Origin: CBDFGQ01 sp965247295 | GTDB taxonomy: Bacteria > Chloroflexota > Dehalococcoidia > Lucifugimonadales > JAGWBF01 | NCBI GenBank assembly: GCA_965247295.1 | Contig: CBDFGQ010000006.1 | Coordinates: forward strand, 62,001 to 126,000 | Direction of reading: 5' to 3' | DNA length: 64,000 nucleotides | Part shown: in pieces, positions 1 to 8,569 of the stretch | Numbering within the stretch: the first letter of the stretch is position 1 | Layout of the letters: the number at the start of each line of letters is the position of its first letter | The notes under the pieces: model-generated | The model's database searches: none | What the model saw: only the letters and a program-made list of their open reading frames with translations | What the model was told of the DNA's origin: nothing | Program-made: the position numbers and the translations under genes

Positions 1-978
1 TTCCGCTCCACAGCCCCATTGATCTTTTGGGCCGCGGCGCCCTCGCCCAGGTGATCCAACATCATGCCGGCGGCAAGGATCGCTCCCAGGGGATTTGCGA
101 CCCCTTTCCCGGCGATATCGAAGGCCGCCCCGTGTACCGGCTCGAACATGGAGGGGTATAGCCCGTCCGGGTTGATGTTGGCGCTGGGGGCCAGGCCCAT
201 GCTGCCCGTGATGATGGCGCCGATATCGGTGAGGATGTCCGCGAACAGATTCGACGCCACGACCACGTCGAACTGCTGAGGCTGGCGAATGAAGTCCATG
301 CAGGCCCGGTCCACAAGCAGCGACTCGGTAGTTATATCTGGGTACCGGACCGCCACCTCCTGGAAGACCCTGTCCCAGAAGACCATCCCGTAAGCCATCG
401 CATTGGACTTGGTCACCGAGGTCACCTTACGCATCTTGCCCCGTTTTCGGGCGTACTCAAAGGCCGCACGGATAATCCGCTCCGTGCCCCGGCGAGTGTG
501 GACGCTGGTCTGGAGGGCCACTTCATCGGCCGTTCCCGTGTACAGGAAGCCTCCCACGTTGGCGTACTCCCCTTCGGCGTTCTCCCGGAAGACCACCATG
601 TCTATCTCCCCCGCGCCCACGCCGGCCAGGGGTGACCGCACGCCCTCGTAGAGATAGGAGGGTCTTACGCAGACGCCCTGGTCGAAGCCACGACGTATGG
701 GGAGGATAAGGCCGTTGAGGGTGATGTGGTCCGGTATGTCCGGGGCTCCCACCGCGCCAAAGAGAATGGCGTCGTGGGGCCGCAGCCGTTCCAGCCCCTC
801 CTCGGGCATCATCCTCCCGGTCTCCCGGTAGAAGCCGGAGCCCCAGGGGAAACGGCTGTACTGAAAGTGCAACGCCACATCCAGCGACGCCACCGCGTCC
901 AGCACCTATCCCGGCCTCCTCCAGTACCTCCGGCCCCACTCCATCGCCGGGAACGAGGGCCACGTCATAGGAAGCCAT
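1..978 (-). pseudogene. Isocitrate/isopropylmalate/tartrate dehydrogenase family, frameshifted and cut by the window edge
   Basis: Beta-decarboxylating dehydrogenase that would oxidise a 2-hydroxyacid (isopropylmalate- or tartrate-like) with NAD. The N-terminus reads VALVPGDGVGPEVLEEAG from an ATG at 978, with an AGG about 8 nt upstream; an in-frame GTG at 987 is an alternative start. Near 905-912 the reading frame changes. One extra base relative to the family restores VLDAVASLDVALHFQYSRF, and after that the whole family signature is present: VFRENAEGEYANVGG, the catalytic-lysine segment TKSNAM, DRACMDF, ASNLFADILTD and FEPVHGAAFDIAGKG. The 3' end lies beyond base 1. The intact downstream frame suggests a recent lesion or a sequencing error, not a decayed gene. 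The conserved core cannot separate TtuC-type tartrate dehydrogenase from LeuB. Confidence 0.8.
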
Positions 979-1021
979 ATTTGGCACCTGCCCTTTCTTG
1001 ATTCCTCAAGCTGAACTCTGC

Positions 1022-1495
1022 CTAGACAATCATAAGCTCCAGGGTCATGCCGTTGGGGTCCTTGATGTACACCGAGTCGCCGATACGGCGATAGGGAACA
1101 CTCCGCCGCTTGAGGCGCACCTCGGTCTCCTGGAACACCTGCCGGGACACTGGGATGGCCACGTGCATCACGCCGCCCACGCCTTCCGGGGCGGGCACCT
1201 TGAGACGCTCCACGTGGGGAAAGTCGAAGAAGGCCAGGCTCACTCCGGCCCCGATATCCACGATCATGTGGGTGGACCGGGGTTCATCCCGGTTGTCCGT
1301 TACCCCGGTCACCGGCATGCCCATCACGTTGATGTAGAACTCGGCCGTGGCCTCCAGGTCCAGTGCGAATACCGCCAGGTGATTTATTCCCTGGCTTGGT
1401 CCTTCCTTGGGGCCCGTCCCCACCACGCCTTGAAGCCTCTGGCGCAACTGTGAGATACGCTCATCCAGGCTCTGCTCCGGGCTGTTAGCCGTCAC
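1022..1495 (-). CDS. VOC-family (glyoxalase/extradiol dioxygenase fold) protein
   Basis: A single vicinal-oxygen-chelate domain of 157 aa. After about 35 N-terminal polar residues it shows INHLAVFALDLEATAEFY (first metal-ligand histidine), a central MHVAIPV and the C-terminal DPNGMTLELMIV with the ligand glutamate. The H/H/E pattern is typical of metal-dependent VOC enzymes, but the substrate cannot be told. The start is GTG at 1495, preceded by GGAGG with 7 nt spacing. It lies just upstream of the isopropylmalate/tartrate dehydrogenase gene on the same strand and may be co-transcribed with it, which would suit a small-molecule catabolic role (inference). Confidence 0.8.
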   Translation of the reverse strand: MTANSPEQSLDERISQLRQRLQGVVGTGPKEGPSQGINHLAVFALDLEATAEFYINVMGMPVTGVTDNRDEPRSTHMIVDIGAGVSLAFFDFPHVERLKVPAPEGVGGVMHVAIPVSRQVFQETEVRLKRRSVPYRRIGDSVYIKDPNGMTLELMIV

Positions 1496-1665
1496 CTCGA
1501 CACCTCCGTAGCTCGCACACGTTAATCGCTAGCGCAGTACCTACTGTACCGACCGACGATTACCCCTGTCAACGAGGCACCTGGTAGATTGAGCGGGCAC
1601 GCTGGACTACCGCGGTATCTGCCCATATAATCGAACCCAATGAGTTGAACGGCAGGAGTTGGGCT

Positions 1666-2709
1666 ATGAGTGACGGCGTCGTTCGCGTGGGCATCGTCGG
1701 CGCGGGCAACAACACCCAGATCAGGCACATCCCCGGCCTGCGAGAGGCGGCAGGTGTGGAGATAGTGAGCGTGTGCAACCGCAGCCGGGAGTCCAGCGAG
1801 CGGGTGGCGAGCCAGTTCGAGATCCCCAAGGTCTACGACAACTGGCTGGAGCTTGTGGAGGCCAAGGACACCGACGCCATCTGCATCGGCACCTGGCCCT
1901 ATATGCACTGTCCCGTTACCCTGGCTGCCCTGGAGAACGACAAGCACGTGCTCTGCGAGGCGCGCATGGCTACGAACGCTCAGGAGGCCCACGCCATGCT
2001 AACCGCGGCGCGCAGGAAGCCCCATCTGGTGACCCAGATAGTCCCTTCGCCCCTGACCTTCAAGGTTGACTCCACCATCCGGGAGCACGTGTCCAGCGGC
2101 TACATGGGGGACATTCTCGCCATAGAGATGCGGGTTACGCCGGACGACTTCGTGGATACCGAGGGGCCCCTTCACTGGCGCCACAACAGGGACCTCAGCG
2201 GCTACAACATCCTTACCATGGGGATCTGGTACGAGGCGATGATTCGTTGGATCGGCCCGGCTTCCAGTGTCATGGCCATGACTCGGGTGTGTGTGCAGCA
2301 GCGCCGGGACGAAGGGGGTGACCTCAGGACGGTAACCGTGCCCGACCACGTGGACATCCTCTGCGAGATGGCCTGCGGCGCTCAGGCCCACCTCCGGTTC
2401 AGCGCAGTTACCGGACTGGCGCCGGGCAGCGAAGTCTGGCTATTCGGCAGCCAGGGGACGCTGCGCCTGGAGGGCCCCCCATCCCTGTCCCTATTCGGCG
2501 GCCGCCGCGGCGACTCCCAGCTCAGGGAGATAGACATCCCCTCGCAAAGGCAGGGGGAGTGGCGGGTGGAGGAGGAGTTCATCAACGCCATCCGCGGCAG
2601 CGAGAGGGTGACGCTGACGCCCTTCGAGGTGGGGGTGCAGTACATGGAGTTCACCGAGGCCGTGACCCGCAGCGCGCAGACGGGACGGGCGGTGTCCTTG
2701 CCGTTGTAG
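1666..2709 (+). CDS. Gfo/Idh/MocA family oxidoreductase with altered EKP motif
   Basis: NAD(P)-dependent oxidoreductase of the glucose-fructose oxidoreductase/inositol dehydrogenase fold, 347 aa. The Rossmann loop VGIVGAGNNTQIRHIPGL is at the N-terminus, and the C-terminal alpha/beta domain carries the usual sugar-binding region. The signature CEKP segment reads CEARMATN, so the lysine normally used in catalysis is replaced; activity or cofactor use may therefore differ. The ATG at 1666 is chosen because AGGAG lies 7 nt upstream; a TTG at 1645 is in frame but has no ribosome-binding site. It stands alone on the plus strand, divergent from the VOC gene. Substrate unknown. Confidence 0.85.
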   Translation: MSDGVVRVGIVGAGNNTQIRHIPGLREAAGVEIVSVCNRSRESSERVASQFEIPKVYDNWLELVEAKDTDAICIGTWPYMHCPVTLAALENDKHVLCEARMATNAQEAHAMLTAARRKPHLVTQIVPSPLTFKVDSTIREHVSSGYMGDILAIEMRVTPDDFVDTEGPLHWRHNRDLSGYNILTMGIWYEAMIRWIGPASSVMAMTRVCVQQRRDEGGDLRTVTVPDHVDILCEMACGAQAHLRFSAVTGLAPGSEVWLFGSQGTLRLEGPPSLSLFGGRRGDSQLREIDIPSQRQGEWRVEEEFINAIRGSERVTLTPFEVGVQYMEFTEAVTRSAQTGRAVSLPL

Positions 2710-2805
2710 CCAATTCCGTGGGCCGGTCGTGATGATATCCGGCATACTCCTGGTCCTGAAACTTCGGCGAGAATCAGGTATCTGCGGTACGCTTCGGGGG
2801 CGGAT

Positions 2806-4215
2806 ATGTACCTTGTCGGGGGCTGCCTCGCTATCGGCCGGTCGCTGGTGCTACTACTGGCCCTGGCAATTATCGTCGCGGTCGCCAGCTCCTGCCAGGA
2901 GAGACGGGGCGGGGAGCGGCAGGTAACCGGCACCGTCCCCCCACAAACGCAGCAGGTCCCCGATGAAAGTTCCACGGCTTCCCAGGAGGCTAGGGACATG
3001 GCAGTCAACCGGATAGCCTACGTCGGTCCGGACGGGAATATATTTACCATAAACGCCGATGGCACCGACTCTCGCCGCCTCACCACATCCGATCCCCGGG
3101 TCGGCTCAGCGGGCCACTTCCTGGCCCAGATGTCCGCTGGCCAGGTCCGGTACTTTTGGCCTACCTGGTCGCCGGATAGCACGAGGCTGGCGGCATCCCG
3201 GGTTAGGGCCGACCAGTCCGGCACCGATTTGTTCCTGGACGTGATCGATGCGTCCACGGGAAATGTGGCAACTATTTACGAAAACGCGCCCAACACGGGC
3301 TTGGTAGCCCGTGGAGATCCCCATTACACGTACTGGTCTCCCGATAGCCGCCATCTGGTTTTTCTGGCTTCGACCCCTGAGGAGCTCACCATGTTCTGGG
3401 TCACCCCGGAGGAGGAAGGCGACCCCGTCCGGCTGACCGGAGAGTCACCAATTTATTTCCACTGGAGCGCAGACAGCTCCAAGATTCTGATGCACCGGGG
3501 GGAGGAGCTGCTGTTGTCATTGAAGGCCAGCGACGGCCTCCAGTCCCCCGTGTCTCTTGGAACCGTGGGTGGGGCGTTCAGGGCGCCGGCCCTGTCCCGC
3601 GATTCCACCACGATAGCATACGTCGTCGAGAGGTCTGGCAGCCAGGCCCTCTACCTGGCAGACGCCGGGTCTCAGGTGGAGGATGTCAGGCCGCTAATGG
3701 ATGTGGGCCCCATCTCCGCCTTTATGTGGTCACCCACCAGGGAGGAGATAGCCATTGCGGAAACAACTAGCCCTGCAGGACCCCTATTTGAGCGGCTTAC
3801 CCTTGTCAGTAGCGACGGCGCCGTTCGGAAAACCCTGGTCAGCAAGCCGCTGCTGGCGTTCTTCTGGTCCCCTAAGGGCGACAGGATCGCGTACGTTGCC
3901 CTGGGTCCCGAGCAGCGCTCCTTCACCTGGAACTACGTGGACACAGCCGGAGGGAGCCCGGTAGAGCTGATTGAGTTCATCCCTTCCCAAGCGTTCCTGA
4001 CGTTGTACAGCTTCTTCGACCAGTACGCCTACTCCAATTCGGTATGGTCTCCAGACGGCTCCCAGATCGTGTTCGCCGGCACCGTCGGCCCGAGCTCACT
4101 TAGCAGTAACGGCACCTCTCCCCCGGGGGATAAAGTCTACGTGCTAGACATTGTGGAAGGGGCCAGCCCCCGGGAAATCGCAACCGGCGCCTTCGCCACC
4201 TGGTCGTGGAAGTAA
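2806..4215 (+). CDS. Lipoprotein with TolB-like WD40/PD40 beta-propeller
   Basis: A 469-aa protein with a hydrophobic N-terminal segment ending in a lipobox-like VASSC, so probably a lipid-anchored protein on the outside of the membrane. The body contains repeated PD40 blades: WPTWSPDSTRLAAS, YTYWSPDSRHLVF, FHWSADSSKILM, LSRDSTTIAYV, FMWSPTREEIAIA, FFWSPKGDRIAYV and SVWSPDGSQIVFAG, giving a seven- or eight-bladed propeller. Such propellers bind proteins or ligands; no catalytic domain is attached. The next lipoprotein gene begins at or just after its stop codon, so the two are translationally linked and probably act together at the cell surface. Confidence 0.8.
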   Translation: MYLVGGCLAIGRSLVLLLALAIIVAVASSCQERRGGERQVTGTVPPQTQQVPDESSTASQEARDMAVNRIAYVGPDGNIFTINADGTDSRRLTTSDPRVGSAGHFLAQMSAGQVRYFWPTWSPDSTRLAASRVRADQSGTDLFLDVIDASTGNVATIYENAPNTGLVARGDPHYTYWSPDSRHLVFLASTPEELTMFWVTPEEEGDPVRLTGESPIYFHWSADSSKILMHRGEELLLSLKASDGLQSPVSLGTVGGAFRAPALSRDSTTIAYVVERSGSQALYLADAGSQVEDVRPLMDVGPISAFMWSPTREEIAIAETTSPAGPLFERLTLVSSDGAVRKTLVSKPLLAFFWSPKGDRIAYVALGPEQRSFTWNYVDTAGGSPVELIEFIPSQAFLTLYSFFDQYAYSNSVWSPDGSQIVFAGTVGPSSLSSNGTSPPGDKVYVLDIVEGASPREIATGAFATWSWK

Positions 4216-4226
4216 GCGTGGACGCA

Positions 4227-4943
4227 ATGGTCCGCTGGGGTCCTGGCATGCTCCTGCTCCTTTTGTTGGCGCTTTCTTGCACCGCCTCCCCTACCGCTGC
4301 GCCCACCCATGAACTGACACCCACGCCTTCACCCCGCCAGTCCATAGAACGGTCAGGCGCAAGGATGATAGCCCTGGAGACGGCTGCCTTCTCCCTGGAG
4401 CACGAAGAAGAGGGCTCAGCCCAGCTTTTCCCCGGTGTCGAGCTTCTGTCCGTCAAGGGCCAGGTAAACATGCCCGACAGGTTCAAGGTAAACGTGGAAG
4501 CCGTTTTGGCGTTTCCACGCACCTTCTTAAAAATAGATATTGTCGTTGTGGAGGACCAGGCGCGAATGACCGACTTCATCAACAGGGAAAAATGGATTGA
4601 GGTCCCCGTGGAGAGCCTGCCCTTCGACTTCGCCGACCTTGGACGGACCCTGAGCGACATCATACTTGCTATGGAGCAGCCCGAGTTCCGCAAAGCTCAG
4701 GTAGTAGACGGTGTGCCGTCGCGGCACATCGTTGGGACGATTCCCTCGGAAGGCCTCGGCGCCCTGATCCCAGCGGCGGACCCAGGCTACGAGCTGGGAC
4801 TGGAGCTGTGGATAGGCGAGCCCCAGGGGCTGCTCAGGAGGGTCAGGATCCAGGGCAAGATTCTTTCCACGGACGACCCCGACGTGGTGAGGGTGCTCAG
4901 GATACGCGCCTTCGACGAGCCCGTGGAGATCTCGCTGCCCTAG
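4227..4943 (+). CDS. LppX/LprAFG-like lipoprotein
   Basis: The ATG at 4227 gives a compact lipoprotein signal (MVRWGPGMLLLLLLALSCTA) with the acylated cysteine at LSC. GTG 4218, with GGAAG 5 nt upstream, and GTG 4206 are in-frame alternatives that overlap the previous gene. The mature part has the single-domain pattern of the LppX/LprAFG family known from actinobacterial and chloroflexal lipoproteins: a GQVNMPDRFKV strand, a central TDFINREKWIEVP and a C-terminal half sheet ending in RIRAFDEPVEISLP. In that family the half-barrel binds lipids and delivers them across the envelope. Its tight coupling to the propeller lipoprotein upstream suggests a shared envelope function. Confidence 0.65.
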   Translation: MVRWGPGMLLLLLLALSCTASPTAAPTHELTPTPSPRQSIERSGARMIALETAAFSLEHEEEGSAQLFPGVELLSVKGQVNMPDRFKVNVEAVLAFPRTFLKIDIVVVEDQARMTDFINREKWIEVPVESLPFDFADLGRTLSDIILAMEQPEFRKAQVVDGVPSRHIVGTIPSEGLGALIPAADPGYELGLELWIGEPQGLLRRVRIQGKILSTDDPDVVRVLRIRAFDEPVEISLP

Positions 4944-5089
4944 ACCCGGCTGCCGGGCCTGGCCTCGTCGCCGGTGGGATGTCCCCCGGTCCACTCAGCC
5001 TTTAATGGGGAGGGCAGGAAGACCCTGGGTGTATCATCGGGTGACACGCGTGGCGTAGCGGGCCTGGAGGTGCAGCATCATGGGTTGCC

Positions 5090-6565
5090 ATGAGGTCTAG
5101 GACCATGCCGGTCCCCCTGCTCTTGGCGGTGATCGGACTTGGGGCCTTCGTCACTGCCCTGGACCAGACTGTGGTCGTGACCGCCCTTCCCGAGGTGATG
5201 CTGGACCTGAAAATCCCCATCACCGAGCTCGACCGGGCCTCCTGGATCATTACCGCCTACCTGCTGGGCTACACCTCGGCCATGCCCCTGATAGGCCGGC
5301 TGGCCGACGTCTACGGGTATGCCAGGGTATACAAGGTCTTCCTGGTGATATTCGCCCTGGGCACCTCTTTGGTGGCCGTCTCCTCGAGTCTGGAATGGAT
5401 GGTAGTGGCCAGGGTGATCCAGGCCATCGGGGGTGCGGCCACGGTTCCCATCGGCATGGCCATCGCCAGCACCGCGCTTCCACCCCATCGGCGCGGCATG
5501 GCGATAGGCATCGTGGTGGCGGCGGCGGAAGCGGGGTCCATGCTCGGACCTGTCTACGGCGGAGGCATAATCGAGCTGGCCAGCTGGCGGTGGATCTTCT
5601 GGCTCAATGTGCCCCAGAGCGCCCTCCTGTTCCTGGCCCTGTTTTGGCTGCCCAGCCGGCGCCAACCGGGCGTCCCCGTGGACTACCTGGGTGGGGCCTT
5701 GCTGGCGGCGGCCCTGGTAACCCTATCACTGGCGCTGTCTCGACAGGGCCTTTTCAGCCTGTCCTCACCTCTCCCGTTCATCATCGGCGCGCCGGGCTTG
5801 ACCCTGGCAGCCGCCTTTCTGCTACTGGAACGGCACACACTCCAGCCGCTACTGTCGCCCCTTCTGTTCCGCTCCCGGGCATTCCTGACAGCCAACGTGA
5901 CCCAGCTACTTGAAGGGGTAGCGCTCATAATCGCGATGGTTACCGTGCCCTTGATGGCGGACACCGTGATGGGCAAGGACCCGCTTACGGGCGGTTGGTG
6001 GCTGGTGAGGATGACCGGGGCGATCCCGGTGGGGGCGGTGGTGGGTGGACTCCTGCTGGGGGTTATCGGCATCCGGCCGGTGGCAATCGCGGGGCTGGCG
6101 CTCACCGCCCTCGGCCTTTTCTTGATAAGCACATGGGATCTTGACGTCGGGGAGCCATGGTTGACGGTGCACCTGGTAGCCGTGGGGCTCGGATTCGGCC
6201 TGAACAACGCCCCAATCATGACCCGGGCCCTGAGCTCCGTGGGAGAGGACTACCGGGGCACCGTTGCATCCCTGGTCACTGTCTCCCGAACGATGGGAAT
6301 GGCGTTGGGGCTGGCGGCGTTAGCGGCCTGGGGCATGGAGGAGTTCCGGGCGCTCACCGCGGAGCTGGTGCTGCCCATAGGGCAGCCCGGAGAGGCATCC
6401 GAGGCCCTTCGACTGCGGGTGGCGGAGTACAACGCCCGGCTGAGCGACGCTGGACTCACGCTGTTCCATCACTTCCTCCGCGTCGCCGGCGTCGTAGCCC
6501 TGGTGGCCATTTTGCCCGCGCTGGCCATGCGGGCCGACCGTCGGGAACGAGAGGAGAGGGGCTGA
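5090..6565 (+). CDS. MFS drug/proton antiporter, DHA2 (EmrB/QacA) type
   Basis: A 491-aa polytopic membrane protein with the 14-helix DHA2 layout. Helix 1 carries ALDQTVVVTALPEV, the loop between helices 2 and 3 has GRLADVYGYARVY (MFS motif A variant) and helix 5 has the antiporter motif GSMLGPVYGGGI. It probably exports hydrophobic compounds using the proton gradient. The start is uncertain: ATG 5090 has its GGAGG 19 nt away, while ATG 5105 (MPVPLLL) also fits. The GGAGG at 5066-5070 is instead well placed for an ATG at 5080 that opens a six-residue reading frame overlapping the start. Substrate not predictable. Confidence 0.9.
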   Translation: MRSRTMPVPLLLAVIGLGAFVTALDQTVVVTALPEVMLDLKIPITELDRASWIITAYLLGYTSAMPLIGRLADVYGYARVYKVFLVIFALGTSLVAVSSSLEWMVVARVIQAIGGAATVPIGMAIASTALPPHRRGMAIGIVVAAAEAGSMLGPVYGGGIIELASWRWIFWLNVPQSALLFLALFWLPSRRQPGVPVDYLGGALLAAALVTLSLALSRQGLFSLSSPLPFIIGAPGLTLAAAFLLLERHTLQPLLSPLLFRSRAFLTANVTQLLEGVALIIAMVTVPLMADTVMGKDPLTGGWWLVRMTGAIPVGAVVGGLLLGVIGIRPVAIAGLALTALGLFLISTWDLDVGEPWLTVHLVAVGLGFGLNNAPIMTRALSSVGEDYRGTVASLVTVSRTMGMALGLAALAAWGMEEFRALTAELVLPIGQPGEASEALRLRVAEYNARLSDAGLTLFHHFLRVAGVVALVAILPALAMRADRREREERG

Positions 6566-6584
6566 ACCAGGCATCGGGTCTGAT

Positions 6585-6965
6585 TTAGAATCCCGAGGGC
6601 GTGCAGAACTCTACCCGGTTGCCGTCGGGGTCCCTGAAGTAGAAGTACCTCTGCCCGTCGTGGCGTACCCCGGGGTTTTCGATCTCGATCCCCCTGTCCT
6701 CGATCGCCCGGCGCGCCGCGTCCAGGTCCTCGACCTCGAAGGCATGGTGGATGTTAGGCGGGTGGGCCGGAGCGTCGGGAGTCTCAATCAGATGCAGCAT
6801 CACGCCGCTGGGTAGCTGTAGCCACGTGACGTTGGGATTATCCACCTGGCTCTCTATCTGTTTGATGCCAAGATAGTCCCGGTAGAATTCCAGGCTAGCC
6901 CTTGTGTCTTTGACCATGGTAACTACGTGGTTTACGTGGTTGAGCTTTAGTCCGCTGGTGGCCAT
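6585..6965 (-). CDS. VOC-family glyoxalase-like protein
   Basis: A 126-aa single VOC domain. It starts at ATG 6965 with GGAGG 7 nt upstream. LNHVNHVVTMVKDTRASLEF supplies the first histidine, NIHHAFEVEDLDAA the second half-site and DPDGNRVEFCTPSGF the terminal glutamate. It is convergent with the MFS exporter and ends 20 nt from it. Only about 20% of its residues, mainly around the metal ligands, match the VOC protein at 1022, so the two are distant relatives and not a local duplication. Dioxygenase, lyase or resistance roles are all possible. Confidence 0.8.
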   Translation of the reverse strand: MATSGLKLNHVNHVVTMVKDTRASLEFYRDYLGIKQIESQVDNPNVTWLQLPSGVMLHLIETPDAPAHPPNIHHAFEVEDLDAARRAIEDRGIEIENPGVRHDGQRYFYFRDPDGNRVEFCTPSGF

Positions 6966-7273
6966 GCCACACCTCCGTCGTCGTCTCGGGCCCATTATAT
7001 CCCAGGGTGACTGAAAGCGAAATGAATACACATTACGCCGATTAATCATTGACACCGGTTAGTGCCCCAAGTAAACTAGGAAACCATTGAATGTACTTTA
7101 TGTGCCCAGGTAGTGGAATCTCCAGATACAGAGGGCTCATAAGGTTCTGTGTGAGGTGCCGGGTGTCCCTCGCGATCCGATGAAATGGCGGGTAGACTGC
7201 AGCGGTGGTACGATATAGCGAGGTTTGGCGCCACGACGATGGCAAGGGGTAGTTTCGGCACAGGGACGGGCTC

Positions 7274-8569
7274 ATGCCAGGCGTGGCGTGGCCAGCGACC
7301 TCATCTAGTGTAGGTGGGTATAGTGTGAACCTGGCACAGCGAGTTGCGTTTCAAGCGGCATCGAAGATCGAACGGGGGTTACAGGTAAACCGTTCGGTCA
7401 TCGGCGCCATGGCCAGCGGGCGCATCGGCCAGAGGTTTGAGATCTCCCTTCGCCACTGGTCGTGGAAGAAGATGTTCAACCTCATACGCATCGAGGTACA
7501 ACTTCGGCTGGGCCGCACCAAGGTCTGGGGTTATCCATACGAGTGGGAGATAGATACCACCAACATCTGCCAGCTCAAATGCCCCCTATGTCACACCGGT
7601 CTGGGCACCGTGGTCCGCGATAAAGGTGTCATGCACTTCGACCTGTTCAGGAAGACCATCGACGAAATCAAGGACTATTGTATCTGGCTGAGTCTTTACA
7701 GCTGGGGAGAGCCTTTTCTCAACAAAGAGATCGACAAGTATATCGGCTACGCCCGCCAAGCCAATATAGCGACCATCATGAGCACGAACCTCAACAAGCC
7801 CCTGACGCCCCAGATGGCCGAGTCCATCATCCGCTCTGGTCTGGACTCCCTCGTCATCTCCCTCGATGGCACCACCCAGGAGGTGTATGAGGTATACCGG
7901 GTTGGAGGGCACCTGGACCGCGTACTGGACAATATCAAGCTTCTGGTTCAGAAACGTAGGGAGCTTGGCTCCAAGAGGCCATACCTGGAGTGGCAGTTCA
8001 TCGTCATGCGGCAAAACGAGCATCAGATCCCCGAAGCCCGCCAGATGGCGCGGGACCTGGGTGTGGATGACATCGTGTTCAAGAAGGTGGACTTCCCCCA
8101 CGGGCTGGACGACCCGGAGCTGCCCAAAAAGTGGCTGCCAGTCGCTGCCGAGCAGTCCCACAGGGACCATCCATTCGCCAAACCTTACCACGAGAACGGT
8201 AAGCGATGCTGGAGGCTGTGGCGCAGTGGCGTAGTCAACTGGGATGGGGGCTACGCTCCATGCTGCTATCTCACCGACGCCTCAGATGACTTCGGAGATG
8301 TCAATACTCACACCACCAAGCAGATCTGGAATAACGATCACTATATCAGCGCTCGGTCCCTGTTTCGGGAGGGTGCGGTACCGAAGACGCGAGTGGGGTG
8401 CCAGGACTGCAGCGTCTACCTGGAGAGCAGCGCCGCCAGAAAACGCGGCCCCGTCGTGCCTCTTCATCTCAACGGCCTCGTGCCCGGCGAGCGCCTGGGC
8501 GCCGAGGCCCCGTCGACGCATTCGCCTTCTCAGTTACAGGAGGGCGTCGGGGTGAACGTTGATGACTGA
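7274..8569 (+). CDS. Radical SAM protein with SPASM-type C-terminal cluster domain
   Basis: A 431-aa radical SAM enzyme. The cluster motif CxxxCxxC is C99, C103 and C106 (NICQLKCPLCHTG), after a roughly 90-aa N-terminal extension. A TIM-barrel core follows, with LSLYSWGEPFLNKEI and DSLVISLDG. The C-terminal SPASM-like region has KRCWRLWRSG, GGYAPCCYL and VGCQDC, which would hold an auxiliary iron-sulfur cluster. Such proteins modify peptides or small molecules, or help build lipids and cofactors; the substrate is unknown. The start at 7274 is provisional (GTG 7324 is an alternative). Its stop overlaps the start of the PAP2 gene by 8 nt, which implies coupled translation. Confidence 0.8.
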   Translation: MPGVAWPATSSSVGGYSVNLAQRVAFQAASKIERGLQVNRSVIGAMASGRIGQRFEISLRHWSWKKMFNLIRIEVQLRLGRTKVWGYPYEWEIDTTNICQLKCPLCHTGLGTVVRDKGVMHFDLFRKTIDEIKDYCIWLSLYSWGEPFLNKEIDKYIGYARQANIATIMSTNLNKPLTPQMAESIIRSGLDSLVISLDGTTQEVYEVYRVGGHLDRVLDNIKLLVQKRRELGSKRPYLEWQFIVMRQNEHQIPEARQMARDLGVDDIVFKKVDFPHGLDDPELPKKWLPVAAEQSHRDHPFAKPYHENGKRCWRLWRSGVVNWDGGYAPCCYLTDASDDFGDVNTHTTKQIWNNDHYISARSLFREGAVPKTRVGCQDCSVYLESSAARKRGPVVPLHLNGLVPGERLGAEAPSTHSPSQLQEGVGVNVDD

